64,000 nucleotides of DNA, taken from Aporophyla lueneburgensis (lineage: Eukaryota; Arthropoda; Insecta; Lepidoptera; Noctuidae). The notes under the pieces are model-generated. The model worked only from the letters and a program-made list of their open reading frames with translations. It made no database searches and had not been told where the DNA came from. Positions 52,327 through 63,734 of the stretch are shown in pieces; position 1 is the stretch's first letter; each line of letters starts with the position of its first letter. The position numbers and the translations under genes are program-made. The stretch is from the NCBI GenBank assembly GCA_932294355.1, contig OW028736.1, forward strand, positions 35,996,323-36,060,322. The letters are read 5' to 3'.

Positions 52327-53337
52327 CAGGGGCGTAGCTACCGCCGTATCTGCCGTATAAATTATACGGGGCCCCCGGGCCAGGGGGGCCCCCGACGTGC
52401 TTAAGCAAAAATTAATAAAAACTCCCCAATTTTTTTCTTCAGTAATGAAAAAAGTCACTAAAACCAATTTTTTTTTCCGTTAAAGCGTGCGTTCTAAAGT
52501 TGGCAACACCCTACATCGGTTATCGCAGGCTGCAGGATTTCCCCGTATAATAGTCTTTTTCACATAAGATGGGTACAGTGACACTTAGTCACGTGACTTA
52601 AATAGTGAGGTTTCTTTGCGTAATGAATTCGATTATTAGCAAAAATCGAGAAGGTTTGCAATTGAACATTAATGTATTTTTTAAATAGATGTGGTTAGTT
52701 ATAAAAAAATCTAATAAAGATTATGGATGTAAAAAGAAAAACACAACAATTCATAAAAATTCATTGTCAGATTGCATTGGCAAAGACGAACAGTCATCCG
52801 AATCACCTAAGTCAATAATAAACTCATCTCCGCTCTAGTAAAGTCGTCCTGCACAGATAACAAAATTTGACAATTTAACAACATTCAGTTTAAACAACTT
52901 GCACAATAAGAAACACACGGAAAGCATTCGAAGCAGACGCACTCGTAAAATAGCCGATCTGATTTATCGATTATGGTGCGTCAATCTCTATTAATGGGCG
53001 GCTCATTTCTCGCATCAAACGCTTAAATATTTTTTTCTTTGTTTTCTCGCTTTTAAAAATACAACACACTTAGTAAAATAACTTATTAAAATTCTACTTA
53101 TAACAGAAGAATTATGTAGGTATTACCTCCAGTTTGCCGAAAAAAGGTAAGGAGAGTTATTTACTTTGAATTGTTTATAAAAGTTTTGGAAAAAGTGACA
53201 GACAGATAATTATGATGAATAAATATTTCTTTTAATTTTATGCAAACATTTTTTTTCCTTTTGTGAGAAATCGTTACCCTTCCTAAGGGCCAAACAAATT
53301 TTTATACGGGGCCCTGCCAAGGCACGCTACGCCACTG
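52327..53337. mobile_element. hAT-type non-autonomous element, 1011 bp
   Basis: Starts CAGGGGCGTAGC and ends with the inverse of CAGTGGCGTAGC, a classic hAT terminus. The 8-bp duplication is CAGCGGAT (52319-52326, 53338-53345). TATACGGGGCC occurs near both ends. No transposase. Confidence 0.88.
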
Positions 53338-53345
53338 CAGCGGAT

Positions 53346-53769
53346 TGAAGTTGCTTGAAAAAATCGAGGTATTTAATCATTTGCACATGTATGCCTCTGA
53401 AGTTCATGGTCACAATCATCTTGGAAACGAAGAAAATCGAAGAGGCAGACATTCAGGACTCTGCATTATCATGGGACGGAGTTGTAAAAATGTTAAAAAA
53501 AAAGCTCTATCGAGTCATTTGCACGCAGTTCTCATTGCGCCCATTCGATTCACTATGTGTAGTGGACGAATGGGATGTGATCAGCACCCTTACTCGCCCT
53601 GGGACTTCTCCCACGTTTTTGACGTGCTTCCCTACTTACCTACTGCGCTGGTAAAACACGTCACCACGCACCCCTGAATGCGTAATAACGATACGGTCGA
53701 CCAAGACCTCGGGAGACTGAACGTGAGACTGAATTCTGAGAGAAACGGACGAAATAAAACACTTTTCTT
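53346..53769. other. No gene recognised
   Basis: Two overlapping frames (53345-53677 and 53355-53654) are open, but neither has a recognisable motif. The sequence looks like TE debris. Confidence 0.3.
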
Positions 53770-53941
53770 CTAGTGATAAATGATAAATAATAAATGACTT
53801 TATTTTTGCAAGTAGGTTTGTACAAACACTTTTACACGTCAATCAATTTTTTTTTTTTAAACTAGATGAGTTCGGCATTTCCTATCTGACTACTCTGAGA
53901 AGAAACGCCGAAACAAACTCAGAGGTCACGGTCTCTTTTAA

Positions 53942-54725
53942 AGTCCAGACATAATCTTGATCAGATCATGTGAAGACCATGTGGATTGGTGTCTGAAGTG
54001 GTCTTTTAAGGAAAGAACACACAGCTTGAGTGGACCTGTCCAATCAGTGCACGCATTTTTCAGTAATCATGCAGCCCCACTCAGAACTTAAGGAGGTCAA
54101 TGATTCGACGAACAATACCAAAGAAAGGACATTTGTGAAGGTCGCACAAATTACTCAAACTGCCAGACAATGTAAAAAATTAAATTAGAAGAAAAGGAAA
54201 CCAAAAAAAAAGAACACCCACTTCGTCTTCACATTTACAATAGGTCATTAAAACAATATAATACTTAAAAGTAAATATTCATGTCATTGTATAAGTAAAA
54301 TTAATCAATGTCCATGTGTATATAAAATCAGGAAATAGTCCCGGACTGATCATTTGAGGACCATGTACATGGGGGTGTCTGAAATGGTCTTTTGAGGAAA
54401 GAACCATACAGATTGAGTGGACCTGTCCAGTCAATGCACGCATTTGTCAGTAATCTTGCAGCTCAACTCAGAACATAAGGAGCACAAAGATTCGACGAAC
54501 AATACCAAAGAATGGACATTTTGGTAGGCCGCATTAAGTACTCAAACTGCCAGATTATCATTAAAATGGAATGAGTATGAGAGATATAAAAAAAAAAACT
54601 AACATCACCTACATAGTCCTCACATTCAAAATCACTTAAATAATAATAATAATATTATACTTCTGAAAGTATATATTCATGTCATAGTGTAAAAAATAAT
54701 CAAATGTCAAAGTGTATAAGCAATA
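53942..54725 (-). repeat. Tandem duplication in LINE 3' UTR
   Basis: Two diverged copies of about 390 bp starting near 53942 and 54336. Both contain TTGAGTGGACCTGTCCA and GATTCGACGAACAATACCAA. Confidence 0.75.
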
Positions 54726-54802
54726 ATCAAAATGTCAAAGTGTATAAGCAATAATCAAAATGTCAAAGTGTATAAGCAATAATCAAAATGTCAAAGTGTA
54801 TA
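54701..54802 (-). repeat. 28-bp minisatellite, about 4 copies
   Basis: Unit AATGTCAAAGTGTATAAGCA plus ATAATCAA. No spacers, so not a CRISPR-like array. Confidence 0.9.
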
Positions 54803-54910
54803 TTCCCAATAAAAAATTAATAAAAAAAAGGAAAGTAATTAATAATAAAAATAAAAAATATCATTCAGTACAATAATAATTCAAAAATAAAAATTAAAAA
54901 TTGGAGCAGC

Positions 54911-56874
54911 TTAATCCCAAGCTTTTTTGTCCTCAATATAATCTTTAACAGTGTAAAAGGCTTTCTGGCACAACTTACGTTTAATGAATGATTTAAATTT
55001 ATTGAGACTTAGATCTTGAACATGGCTTGGAAGTTTATTATAAAAGCGTATACATTGACATCTGAATGAGCCACCTATTTTCTTGAGCCTTGTTGAAGGT
55101 ACAATAAATTTGTGTTTATTCCTAGTATTTATATTATGGATATCACTGAATTTTTTAAACAATTTAATATTCTTATGGGCATATAAAAGATTTTCAAAAA
55201 TATACTGTGAAGGCACAGTCATTATATTAATTTCTTTAAATTTCTCTCTGAGTGAGTGTCTCGGGCTTAATTTATAAATTGATCGAACAGCCCTTTTCTG
55301 CAAGACAAAGATAGTCTGAATGTCGGCGGCATTTCCCCACAACAGAATACCGTACGACATTACACTATGAAAGTAGGCAAAATACACTAAACGGGCTGTC
55401 TCTATGTCAGTTAAATTCCGATTTTTTCTAACAGCGTATGCAGCGGAGCTTAGCTTTTTCGACAATTTATCTATATGCGGGCCCCACTGAAGCTTGGTAT
55501 CCAAAGTTAGGCCCAAGAATACAGTGCTATCTTCAGGATTCAATTCTTCGCCCTTCACCAACACATTCGTTTTCACTTGCCTAACGTGAGGGAGCGTAAA
55601 CTTAATGCATTTGGTTTTTTTTTCATTAAGAAGCAAATTATTTACATTGAACCAGTGAACTACTTTTGAGATCGCGCTATTAACATCGTCAGTATCCACT
55701 TGCTGACGTTTAAGTTTAAACAAAAGTGAAGTATCATCCGCAAACAAAACTATATTATGATTATCTTTTATAAGGTAAGGCAAGTCATTAATATAAATAA
55801 GAAACAAAAAAGGACCAAGAATTGAGCCCTGTGGGACTCCCATTGTTACGATAGATCCGGCAGACCTTTGACATCGACACTCTGAATCCTATTACTCAAA
55901 TATGAAGTAAGAAGATCCAGAGCTCTGTTCCGGATCCCGTAGTGGCGGAGTTTCCTGATTAAAGTTTCATGAAGAACGCAATCGAATGCTTTAGATAAAT
56001 CACAAAAGATGCCCAAAGCATCGCATTTATCTTCCCATGCATTATAAATATGTCCTAGGAGTTCAACACCGGCATCGGTAGTTGAACGACCCCTTGTAAA
56101 ACCGAACTGTTTGGTATGTAATAATTTATGTTTATTAAAAAATCGTTGCAACTGATTTAAAATTAATTTCTCAAAAAATTTACTGAACGTAGGTAGTACT
56201 GAAATAGGTCTATAGTTAGTGGGGTCTGATGTACTACCAGATTTAAATAAAGGTATTATTTTACTATTCTTCATAAGATCAGGAAACTCCCCACACTCAA
56301 TACAATTATTAAATATAAGAGCTAAAGTAGGTGCTACAATGTCAATAATAGACTTGGCGACTTCTACAGAATTACCCCACAGATCTGCAGTCTTTTTTAC
56401 ATTTAAAGTGTGGAAGGTTTTAATTATATCTTTACAAGTAATATGTTCAAAATGAAATTCCGAATCGCAAACATTAATATTTTCAATAAGCAAAGACTCA
56501 GCAACAGAAGGTGATGAGTTTAGGGATTTTGTAGTTGAAACAGGAATATCTGAAAAGAAATTTTCAAAAGCCGCAGCGACTTGTGAGTCTGATTTTATTA
56601 TGTTGTCGTTGATAGACAGGCTGTAGTCATTATTTCGTTTACTAGACCTTCCCGTTTCACTATTAATAATATTCCAAGTCGTTTTAATAACATTACTACT
56701 ATTTTTAATCTTAGAACTCAAATAACGCGACTTGGCCATCCAACAGACTTTTTTAAATTCTTTTGGTCCATGGACTTCGGCTTGTTCTTCGTTGTGCCTC
56801 TTTAACGGCTGAGCTGCGACTAAACGAGCCCGGCCGATCGTGCGTATTTTATAGTCGCGGGGGCCGCTTCCCAT
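54911..56874 (-). pseudogene. LINE reverse transcriptase, one frameshift
   Basis: Upstream segment 56874-55846: NYRPISVLPTFSKFFEKLIL, FGFTRGRSTTDA, FCDLSKAFDCV. Downstream segment 55843-54911: GVPQGSILGPFLFLIYINDL, LFADDTSLLF (catalytic FADD), then the thumb and C-terminal region ending SFIKRKLCQKAFYTVKDYI. The two join in different frames at about 55843-55870, directly before the GVPQGS block. The endonuclease is absent through 5' truncation. Confidence 0.88.
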
Positions 56875-56880
56875 TACCTC

Positions 56881-57790
56881 ATAGAGGACCGCGATTTATA
56901 AGCCCATTTTACTGTTAGTTTTCACCAAGCCGAAATCTTTGAACCCTTTATTTTGCATTAATTATCACATAACCCCTTACAATCTATATATTTTTACATT
57001 TGTTATGTGGTCCCGTCTTATATAAAAACACAATATTGCATGTACATAGTCACAATAAAAACTTTCTAGAACAAAAACTTACAAAGTTTGACTTAAGACA
57101 ATTGCCACTATCTTTAATCTATAATATCTCTGAATCCTGTGGTCCGATTTTGATAATTTAAACGTTAAAAGTGGTTTTACATCTAATTCTATCGTCAACA
57201 ACAAAAATAGCAACAATCGGACCATAAACAAAAACCTCATTTTCAAGTTACGTAATTATAGAACATCCTTTCGAAATTTTGTACATTTCCTTACAAGATT
57301 CACTCAAATTGAAGTTAATTAGATTCTAATAAGAAAACTAAGCATGAAATCTATAAACTAAAACTAATTAGAATCTAAAACATAAACTTATAGACAAGAC
57401 TTTTCAAAATTATTAAATTCCTTACTAGCTACAAAATTATTCCTTATATTTACATTTTATTATCAAGACGCTCTCTGCGCTACTTGCACCCACTTACCCA
57501 GAGGGGGTCTAAATTTTGACATTTTTACGAACTTTTGAGACCTTTACTAATTTAAAAATGCTTTCTAACTTACAAATTCATTGTCAGGGTGCACTCCGAT
57601 ACTACTTGCGCCTAGATGCTTAGATTTCGTCGCCGACACTATGTGGATTTGAAAAAACATGTGGCAGACACTTTGCTCACTGATTTTCATCTGTATAACT
57701 GTTTCAAATTCACGGAATCAAGGGTCAGCGGGTATTGTATGGGATTAATGTTATTCTTTATAGTTTTATTCTTATAATTTTGTTTAATAT
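56881..57790. other. No feature recognised
   Basis: AT-rich. No repeat or exon that I can name. Confidence 0.35.
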
Positions 57791-58108
57791 TGGTACCGAT
57801 TCCCTTGTTCACAAACTAAACTAAATTTAAGTTCATGCATCTTTTTCTTTGTATTTCATTAAGAAGAGGACAAAAGAAAAATTTTAGTTTAGTCCTGTCA
57901 AATTAATCAGCGCCTGTCACTACTCCATACAAGTTTAGACGTGATTAAAAACTTGCCTACTAAAATTACGTCAATTTACGTCAAGCGCTGATTAATTTGA
58001 CAGGACTAAACTAAAATTTATCTTCTGTCTTTTCCTTAATGAAATAGAAAGAAAAAGATGCACTGAACTTAAATTTAGTTTAGTTTGTGAACAAGGGAAT
58101 TGGCACCA
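57791..58108. mobile_element. Foldback MITE family B, copy 2
   Basis: Inverse of 28233-28551 with small differences. Ends TGGTACCGATTCCCTTGTTC and the inverse of TGGTGCCAATTCCC. Arms of about 125 bp. Confidence 0.8.
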
Positions 58109-58484
58109 TTATCCTCTAAACTTACGGTAACGATTAAACTTCTGGAGCTGAAATCTATGCAATCATATTTTTTCTCAATGCCAACCAGAAACGAAATGCG
58201 CTTGGAACTTTAATAAGAAAGTATTTGTTTAATTAAATTGCATGCTTGAATGTGATCTGATTAAGATTAGGATCTGGATAGGAACAGTCTTTAACTTTTT
58301 TAAATCACGTTTTATTTGTGTAAAATACGTAGATTTTGAACCAGTCTTGGTTCAAAATCCATTTATTTCTTTATTTTGCAATGAAAAATTTAAAAAAACC
58401 ATCCGTGTGTGTCTGAGAGCGAGAGAGAGAGAGGAAAAGCGTGCAAAATAAAAGGGGAGGCTGTATATAGCAATACAATCTATA
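58109..58484. other. No feature recognised
   Basis: AT-rich, with a short inverted pair TTTGAACCAG/CTGGTTCAAA-like at about 58335-58360. Confidence 0.3.
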
Positions 58485-59046
58485 TGTTCGACGCCAGGCC
58501 AGGCCCCGACCATAGGATTTTTATTATTATGTGGAAGCGTGATAATCGTGGGCCCTGGGGCAAGAGTGGCAAGCGAACTGTCCGCCGTGCGCGGAGCTTA
58601 TCAATACAATTTAAAACAAAAGACTCACCTGATGGTTGAAGAACACCTGCCCTGGAGCCTACCTGGATTTATGTATGTAAATGGGTGTATAATGTATTGT
58701 GTAGTGACGTTATGAGTAAGTATTCTCTTCTCAGGATACAAGACCACCCCATAAGGCTGGAGGTATTCACAGCATGCGGTCTTCAATGGTATCACTAACA
58801 CATGGAACTAATTTTCATTTCAAACAAACTGAACCCGTATTATATCGTCAAAGGGGGTTGATTAAACAAACAAACAATTGGATCACGACAAATTGTCACA
58901 AACGGATCGATTTACAGGGATTAATTTACAAACGCGCCGCGATGTCCAAAACGGCGACGATGCTCTTTTCCAGCCAAAACCAAAGAGTAGATGTCAAACT
59001 GACAAATGACAGTTGTCACTCCGTGACGTCTAGAAACGTAGGCACA
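58485..59046 (-). mobile_element. Diverged BEL solo LTR
   Basis: The minus strand follows the BEL LTR of 39715-40305 at many blocks: AATCGATCCGTTTGTGACAA, CTCCGCGCACGGCGGACA, TACATAAATCCAGGTAGG. It begins TG and ends CA (TGTGCC ... CGTCGAACA). No interior sequence remains, so LTR-LTR recombination is the likely origin. Confidence 0.8.
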
Positions 59047-59314
59047 TAGAATCAAATCAAATCAAATCAAATCATTTCTTTATTTGTATAGAATGCAGGT
59101 GTTACAATAATGGTGTTACTTTAGATATATTCCCAGTACATTCTGCCTGTTGGCATACAAAAATATAGTGCTTAACTTACATATAATTTAGAAACTAGGT
59201 AAAAAAAAAAAAAAGGTAGGCAGGTAGGTGGCTAGGTATTAAAAATGAGATCATGGATCAGCTAAGTCTAAAATTATTTACATAATAAATGAGATATAGT
59301 GAAGTAACTAGGTA

Positions 59315-60886
59315 TTACAATTCATCATTTATAAAATCGGTAACAGAGTAATAACATTTATCTGTCAGCAACGACGTCAGGAGTTTCTTGAATTTTGTTA
59401 GAGGCTGATCCTTTATACAATTTGGCAATTTGTTAAAAATAATAGGTGCCATACCAATAATGTTCTTTTTAAGCAAAGCAGTGTTATATCTACCAGTACA
59501 CAATAGACTCTGATATTTTGATCTCAAGGCAGTAGTACGCATTCTTGTATCATTTAATGAAGGAAAAAGATGCTTGTTATTTTTAACGAATATAGATACT
59601 TCGAGAATGTAAATACTAGGAAAAGTTAGTACCTTGTGTTTCTTGAAAAAAGGAATGCAACTGTCTGTAACCTTGAGATTAAAAATGGATCGTATGCACC
59701 GTTTTTGGGCTTTAAAAATAAACTCCCTTTTGGAACAATTACCCCAGAACACTACACCAAACCTTAGGACAGAGACCACCAAACCGTGATATGCAACCAT
59801 TAATGTGTCAACGTTAACTTTCTTGGACAGGTTGTAGAGAGCATACGCAGACGTGCTTAATCTTTTGCAAACTTCTTCAGCCTGCGGTTTCCAAGTTAAT
59901 TGACTGTCAATCAGTATACCTAAAAATTTTACCACGTTAACGCTATCAATAGTTTGTCCTTTATAATTAATGTGTAAGTTCAAAGGAAGAATTTTTTGAT
60001 AGAAATGCATTATATTTGTTTTATTGAGGTTTATGCTAAGATTATTGTCGTTGAGCCAATTTATTATAAGATTTAGAGAATTATTTATTTCGTTTTCATA
60101 AAGCTCTTTGTTGAGGCAGTCTATTAAAAACGTACTGTCATCGGCAAATAACACACAAGGGTATGGGATGTGTCGGGGTAGATCATTTATATACAGCAAG
60201 AATAATAATGGCCCTAGAACGCTGCCCTGCGGAACGCCATATTTAATTACTCTAGGAGCAGATAAATATATAACCTCACGTTTTGATTTGACGCATATTT
60301 TTGAGATTTCTGTATATTGACGACGTCCACTTAGATATGATTTTATTAGACTTAGAGCATTCCCTCGTATACCATAAGCATCAAGTTTGACCAAAAGCGT
60401 TTCATGGTTCACGTAATCAAAAGCTTTGGTCATATCGGTTAAAATGGCACAGATTGGTATTTTTTTATCCACATTAACCATTACTTTATTAATCAGATCA
60501 TATATGGCCATATTTATATTTTTATTTTTACGAAAACCTTTTTGTTCCTCACATAATATGTTGTATTTTGATAGAAATGAATAAAGTGACTCATAAATTA
60601 CTTTTTCAATGATTTTAGAAAATACGGGGATTAAAGCTATTGGTCTGAAATTAGCCATGTCTTCTTTACTGCTCTTCTTATGGAGTGGTTTAACAATTGT
60701 GGTTTTAAGACTATCGGGGAATGTTCCAGCGGATATGCTTGCGTTAATAATGTGGGTTAGAGGGTTAGCTACAGCAGCACAGACAAATTTTATAACGATT
60801 GTTGCAATACCGTCATATCCATAACTCTTCTTGTTCTTTAGAGATTGAATCACCCTTGTAATGTCTTGAGAGATAACAGGGGCCAT
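59315..60886 (-). pseudogene. CR1-like LINE reverse transcriptase part of ORF2
   Basis: 523 open codons: NFRPIALIPVFSKIIEKVIY (about 79-98), LTDMTKAFDYV (149-159, first catalytic Asp region), YGVPQGSVLGPLLFLLYIND (216-235), LFADDSTFL (FADD, 247-250), then thumb and C-terminal region to SVTDFINDEL. The RT looks intact. ORF2 as a whole is not, because the frame is broken from the endonuclease by the deletion at about 60890-60916. Confidence 0.88.
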
Positions 60887-60915
60887 AAATATAGAATGAG
60901 GGTTGTACGTTATTC

Positions 60916-61347
60916 TTACAGCATTTTAAGCATAATGTCTAGGTTTTCATAGAATTGGTGTAGATTACTAAGTTTTGGTGGCCTATAGACACATAGGATT
61001 GTAAGTTTCTGTGAAGGTAATTCAATTGCGCAACATTCTATAATTCCTGATACCGAATGTCTCACAATGTCAGGCAGGTCTTTATATTCGATGCCTTTTT
61101 TTACTAAGATACAGGCTCCACCGCGCTTAATGTTTTGTCTAGCATAACATGCCGCTAGCTTATAATTTGGTATATTTAAAAGTTTCTCTTGGCCAGACAT
61201 TATGAAATGTTCGGTTATACATATAACATCCAAATTAATTTCTTTAACTAACAATTCCTGTATATAGATAACGAGTAAGTCGGACTTACTTAAGAGACCC
61301 GCAATATTTTGATGCATTATATTTATATGATTAGCGAAAAAAATCAC
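60916..61347 (-). pseudogene. LINE endonuclease, N-terminal half only
   Basis: 143 codons starting at ATG 61347 and overlapping the end of ORF1 by 17 bases. MHQNIAGLLSK, DVICITEHF (catalytic Glu region) and RRGG-like KRGGACILVKK with VYRPP are apurinic-endonuclease motifs. The later catalytic Asp and His blocks are gone. Confidence 0.85.
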
Positions 61348-62446
61348 ATCGTGGAGACGATATGCTTGTATGGTTGCCAGCTATATTTTCTTCTTGAGAA
61401 TATGAATTATAATTAGCTATAGTTAACGAAAGATTATGAAACACATTTCGCATACCACGATCGTTTATTTTCCTACTGTACTTAGAGAACATGGAAAAAT
61501 CGTAACACAAGTTGAAATTAGAGTCAAGCGCCGTTGCATAGTTGTACGTCTGCAAGTCTAAATGAAGTAGATTATTAAAAGTCTCTATGCGCCAGTTAAA
61601 TAGTGATGAATGATCATTTAATTTGAAATTAGGAACACATATTATTATGTTCGTGTGCTGTATTTGCTGCAATTTTTCTCTCAGATTTATAATTATATCC
61701 ACATAGTTTTCAGTTTTATAGAAGTCTTTTTCTCCAATTAAAATAATACAGAAATCACTCATTGTATATTGTATTAATTTCTTCTCCAAGTTATTGATAA
61801 GCTGCTCCGTGCCACAATTTGGGGAAACATAATGACAGAATTCATAGTTCGTAAATGTATTCTCAGCTATAGACATAATCTTGTTATTTTTATTGGCACT
61901 CACAATACATAGCTTATGTTTTGTGTTTTTAGGCTTGATAGGTGGTTCAGACTCTTGGGATTGTAGTGTCTCAGTGTGTCTATTTTGTACAGAGAGTTTT
62001 TCCTTGGTTGCTGGTGATTGTGAACAAACGCTAATTTCGAGAGGAGTAGACGGAACATTTGCACATGATTTTGCCAGCATGATTTTTCCTTTTTTCTTTG
62101 GGGTAACGGTTATCTCAGATGTTAATTTACTTGTAACTTGTTTCATCATTTTGTGCTTTGCATCTAAATTTTTAATTTCTTGTTTTAACTTTATGTTTTC
62201 TAATGATAAGTTATTAATTTCTTCATGAGCTGCGCTTAGTTGTAAGTTGACTTTTTGTAGTTCATTTTTAAGATGCAAGACTTCTTCGTCGCTTTCGTCA
62301 TCGGATATATTTGGAGGTAGGCTACTAGATGTGCCATCTAGCGGTGAGTTCACAGAATTATTAAGCGTACTTTCGTTTATTGTGTCATTTGACAGTGATG
62401 TCGCACGTTGCCTAATCCGAAAAGTAATGTTTTCTAAGAATTCCAT
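61331..62446 (-). CDS. LINE ORF1 with coiled coil and SGNH-like region
   Basis: 371 codons, uninterrupted. Residues about 55-110 form a likely coiled coil (LKNELQKVNLQLSAAHEEIN). A Ser/Pro/Lys-rich linker follows. The C-terminal 190 residues (LCIVSANKNNKIMS, SDFCIILIGEKDFYKT) resemble the esterase-like ORF1 of CR1-type LINEs, though the catalytic Ser block is not clear. The presumed role is RNA binding and particle assembly. The ORF1/ORF2 overlap is tight. Confidence 0.7.
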   Translation of the reverse strand: MEFLENITFRIRQRATSLSNDTINESTLNNSVNSPLDGTSSSLPPNISDDESDEEVLHLKNELQKVNLQLSAAHEEINNLSLENIKLKQEIKNLDAKHKMMKQVTSKLTSEITVTPKKKGKIMLAKSCANVPSTPLEISVCSQSPATKEKLSVQNRHTETLQSQESEPPIKPKNTKHKLCIVSANKNNKIMSIAENTFTNYEFCHYVSPNCGTEQLINNLEKKLIQYTMSDFCIILIGEKDFYKTENYVDIIINLREKLQQIQHTNIIICVPNFKLNDHSSLFNWRIETFNNLLHLDLQTYNYATALDSNFNLCYDFSMFSKYSRKINDRGMRNVFHNLSLTIANYNSYSQEENIAGNHTSISSPRCDFFR

Positions 62447-62497
62447 TTTTGTTGCTGATAAAGTTCGAGAAACAATAGAAAAAAGAACTTTGCTTCG

Positions 62498-62580
62498 GCT
62501 GGGATTGAACTCGAGGCTTTAAGCGTGCACCACGATTCTTGATTGGGGGCTCACCTTTTACCAGCTTAGCCACACGGTCA
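62498..62580 (-). promoter_or_regulatory. tRNA-like A/B box upstream of LINE ORF1
   Basis: On the minus strand TGGCTAAGCTGG (A box, 62572-62561) is followed about 50 bases later by GAGTTCAATCCC (B box, near 62513-62502). It lies about 60 bases before the ORF1 ATG. It could be an internal Pol III-type promoter, a tRNA fragment or a SINE head. Confidence 0.4.
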
Positions 62581-62600
62581 TTAAATGTATTGACGAAAAT

Positions 62601-63730
62601 TGTGTTCTGTTTTTATTTTTGATATTTTTGAATTTTGATTTGCCCGTTTTTTTTTCTTGTTGTTTTTACGATGACCGCGATTTGAAAAAAGTTATTTTTG
62701 TTACTTTTTTAGGTTTTTTTAATTCAAAACGATGAAATAATTACAGGTTTTGGCACTGTTAGTTTTAAATCCTAATTCATATAAAGATTATTGTATTTTA
62801 ACAAAAGTTTTACTATTGTTTACACTATGTTTACACTGTTTTATAGTTTTACTTATATCACTATTATTTTACTTATTTGCTGACAGGATTGTTTGCTAAC
62901 ACTGTCACTTATTTATCGGAATACACTGATGCTATTTCACTACTTTTTCACACTTGAAAACGATTTAGATAATTTAAAAACAATTTTAATTACGGAGCCG
63001 AGGTTTACGTTGCCACTGTCGAGTAGAGTAAACAAGTCGAACAGGACGGAACACTATAGATTTAGTTTCACAATACGGAAAAGGTCGGAACTGAGTTATA
63101 CCGTTCTCACTCATATTCCCAAATAAAAGAGAGACACCACGAAAGAAACTATGGCGATATTTTATACCTGCTTAGTTTGGCGCGAGCGTCGGGTTGAAAA
63201 AAAAAATCAAATGGTCGGTCTTTGGAATATCAGAGGCCTGAACGTCTGCCTCATGGATTTTCTTGGTTTTCATAAGGAATACAAACATCAGTCCAAGAGG
63301 CAGACGTGTGCGCATAATATAGCACACCTTTATTTTTTTTACATTTTTGGAGCACTGTCAATAGACAACGCAGAGGCAACATGTTGGCAACTTGGCAGAC
63401 TATTTTTCCGTTGTTCTTCTCATTATTTTTAATCGAACAATTCAAATCTGCCAAGTGTGCACTGCATATACAGTTTTTTTTTTTTTTTTCATATAAATCC
63501 AGGATGACTGTCATCATCAGCCCCAGAGGCAGACTTTTGAAACTGTAAATTTACAACGCAGCGCCACCATGGTGGCAGACGAGGTCCTTGATGTCTCTTA
63601 GGGTATAATTATCTCTATTAATAACGTCTGCTTTGTATGCTGATCATATCGAAATTTTGCTCGCCAGCTCCCAAAATATAGTTATCTTTCTGTATAATGG
63701 TCAGAAGAATCTTTTTTCCCCCTAGCTGGT
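62601..63730. other. Possible LINE 5' region; otherwise nothing
   Basis: AT-rich, with several AGAGGCAGAC motifs (near 63289, 63523, and GGCAGAC at 63573). No protein recognised. Confidence 0.3.
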
Positions 63731-63734
63731 GCTA

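Larger units (their letters stand above)
53770..56880 (-). mobile_element. 5'-truncated LINE (Jockey-like)
   Basis: The minus strand runs from a truncated RT ORF (56874) to a 3' tail near 53770 rich in ATTTATTATTTATCATTTAT. The 3' UTR (53770-54910) includes a duplicated unit of about 390 bp and a 28-bp minisatellite. The last 130 bp recur as short copies at 9680-9812 and 31413-31505, which defines the 3' end of the family. No endonuclease domain. The clade is an inference. Confidence 0.8.
59047..62600 (-). mobile_element. CR1-like LINE, internally deleted
   Basis: On the minus strand: ORF1 (62446-61331), a partial endonuclease (61347-60916), RT (60886-59315), then a 3' UTR ending in an (ATTTG)n-type tail at 59050-59073. 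A short simple-repeat tail rather than poly(A) fits CR1/L2-type LINEs. The element lost the back half of the endonuclease and the linker before RT. Confidence 0.8.

Noticed and set aside
53345..53677. 110-codon ORF right of the hAT element
   Set aside because: No motif, overlaps another frame of equal length, and starts inside the target duplication.
54701..54802. CRISPR-like array
   Set aside because: Back-to-back 28-bp repeats without spacers in a eukaryotic LINE 3' UTR.
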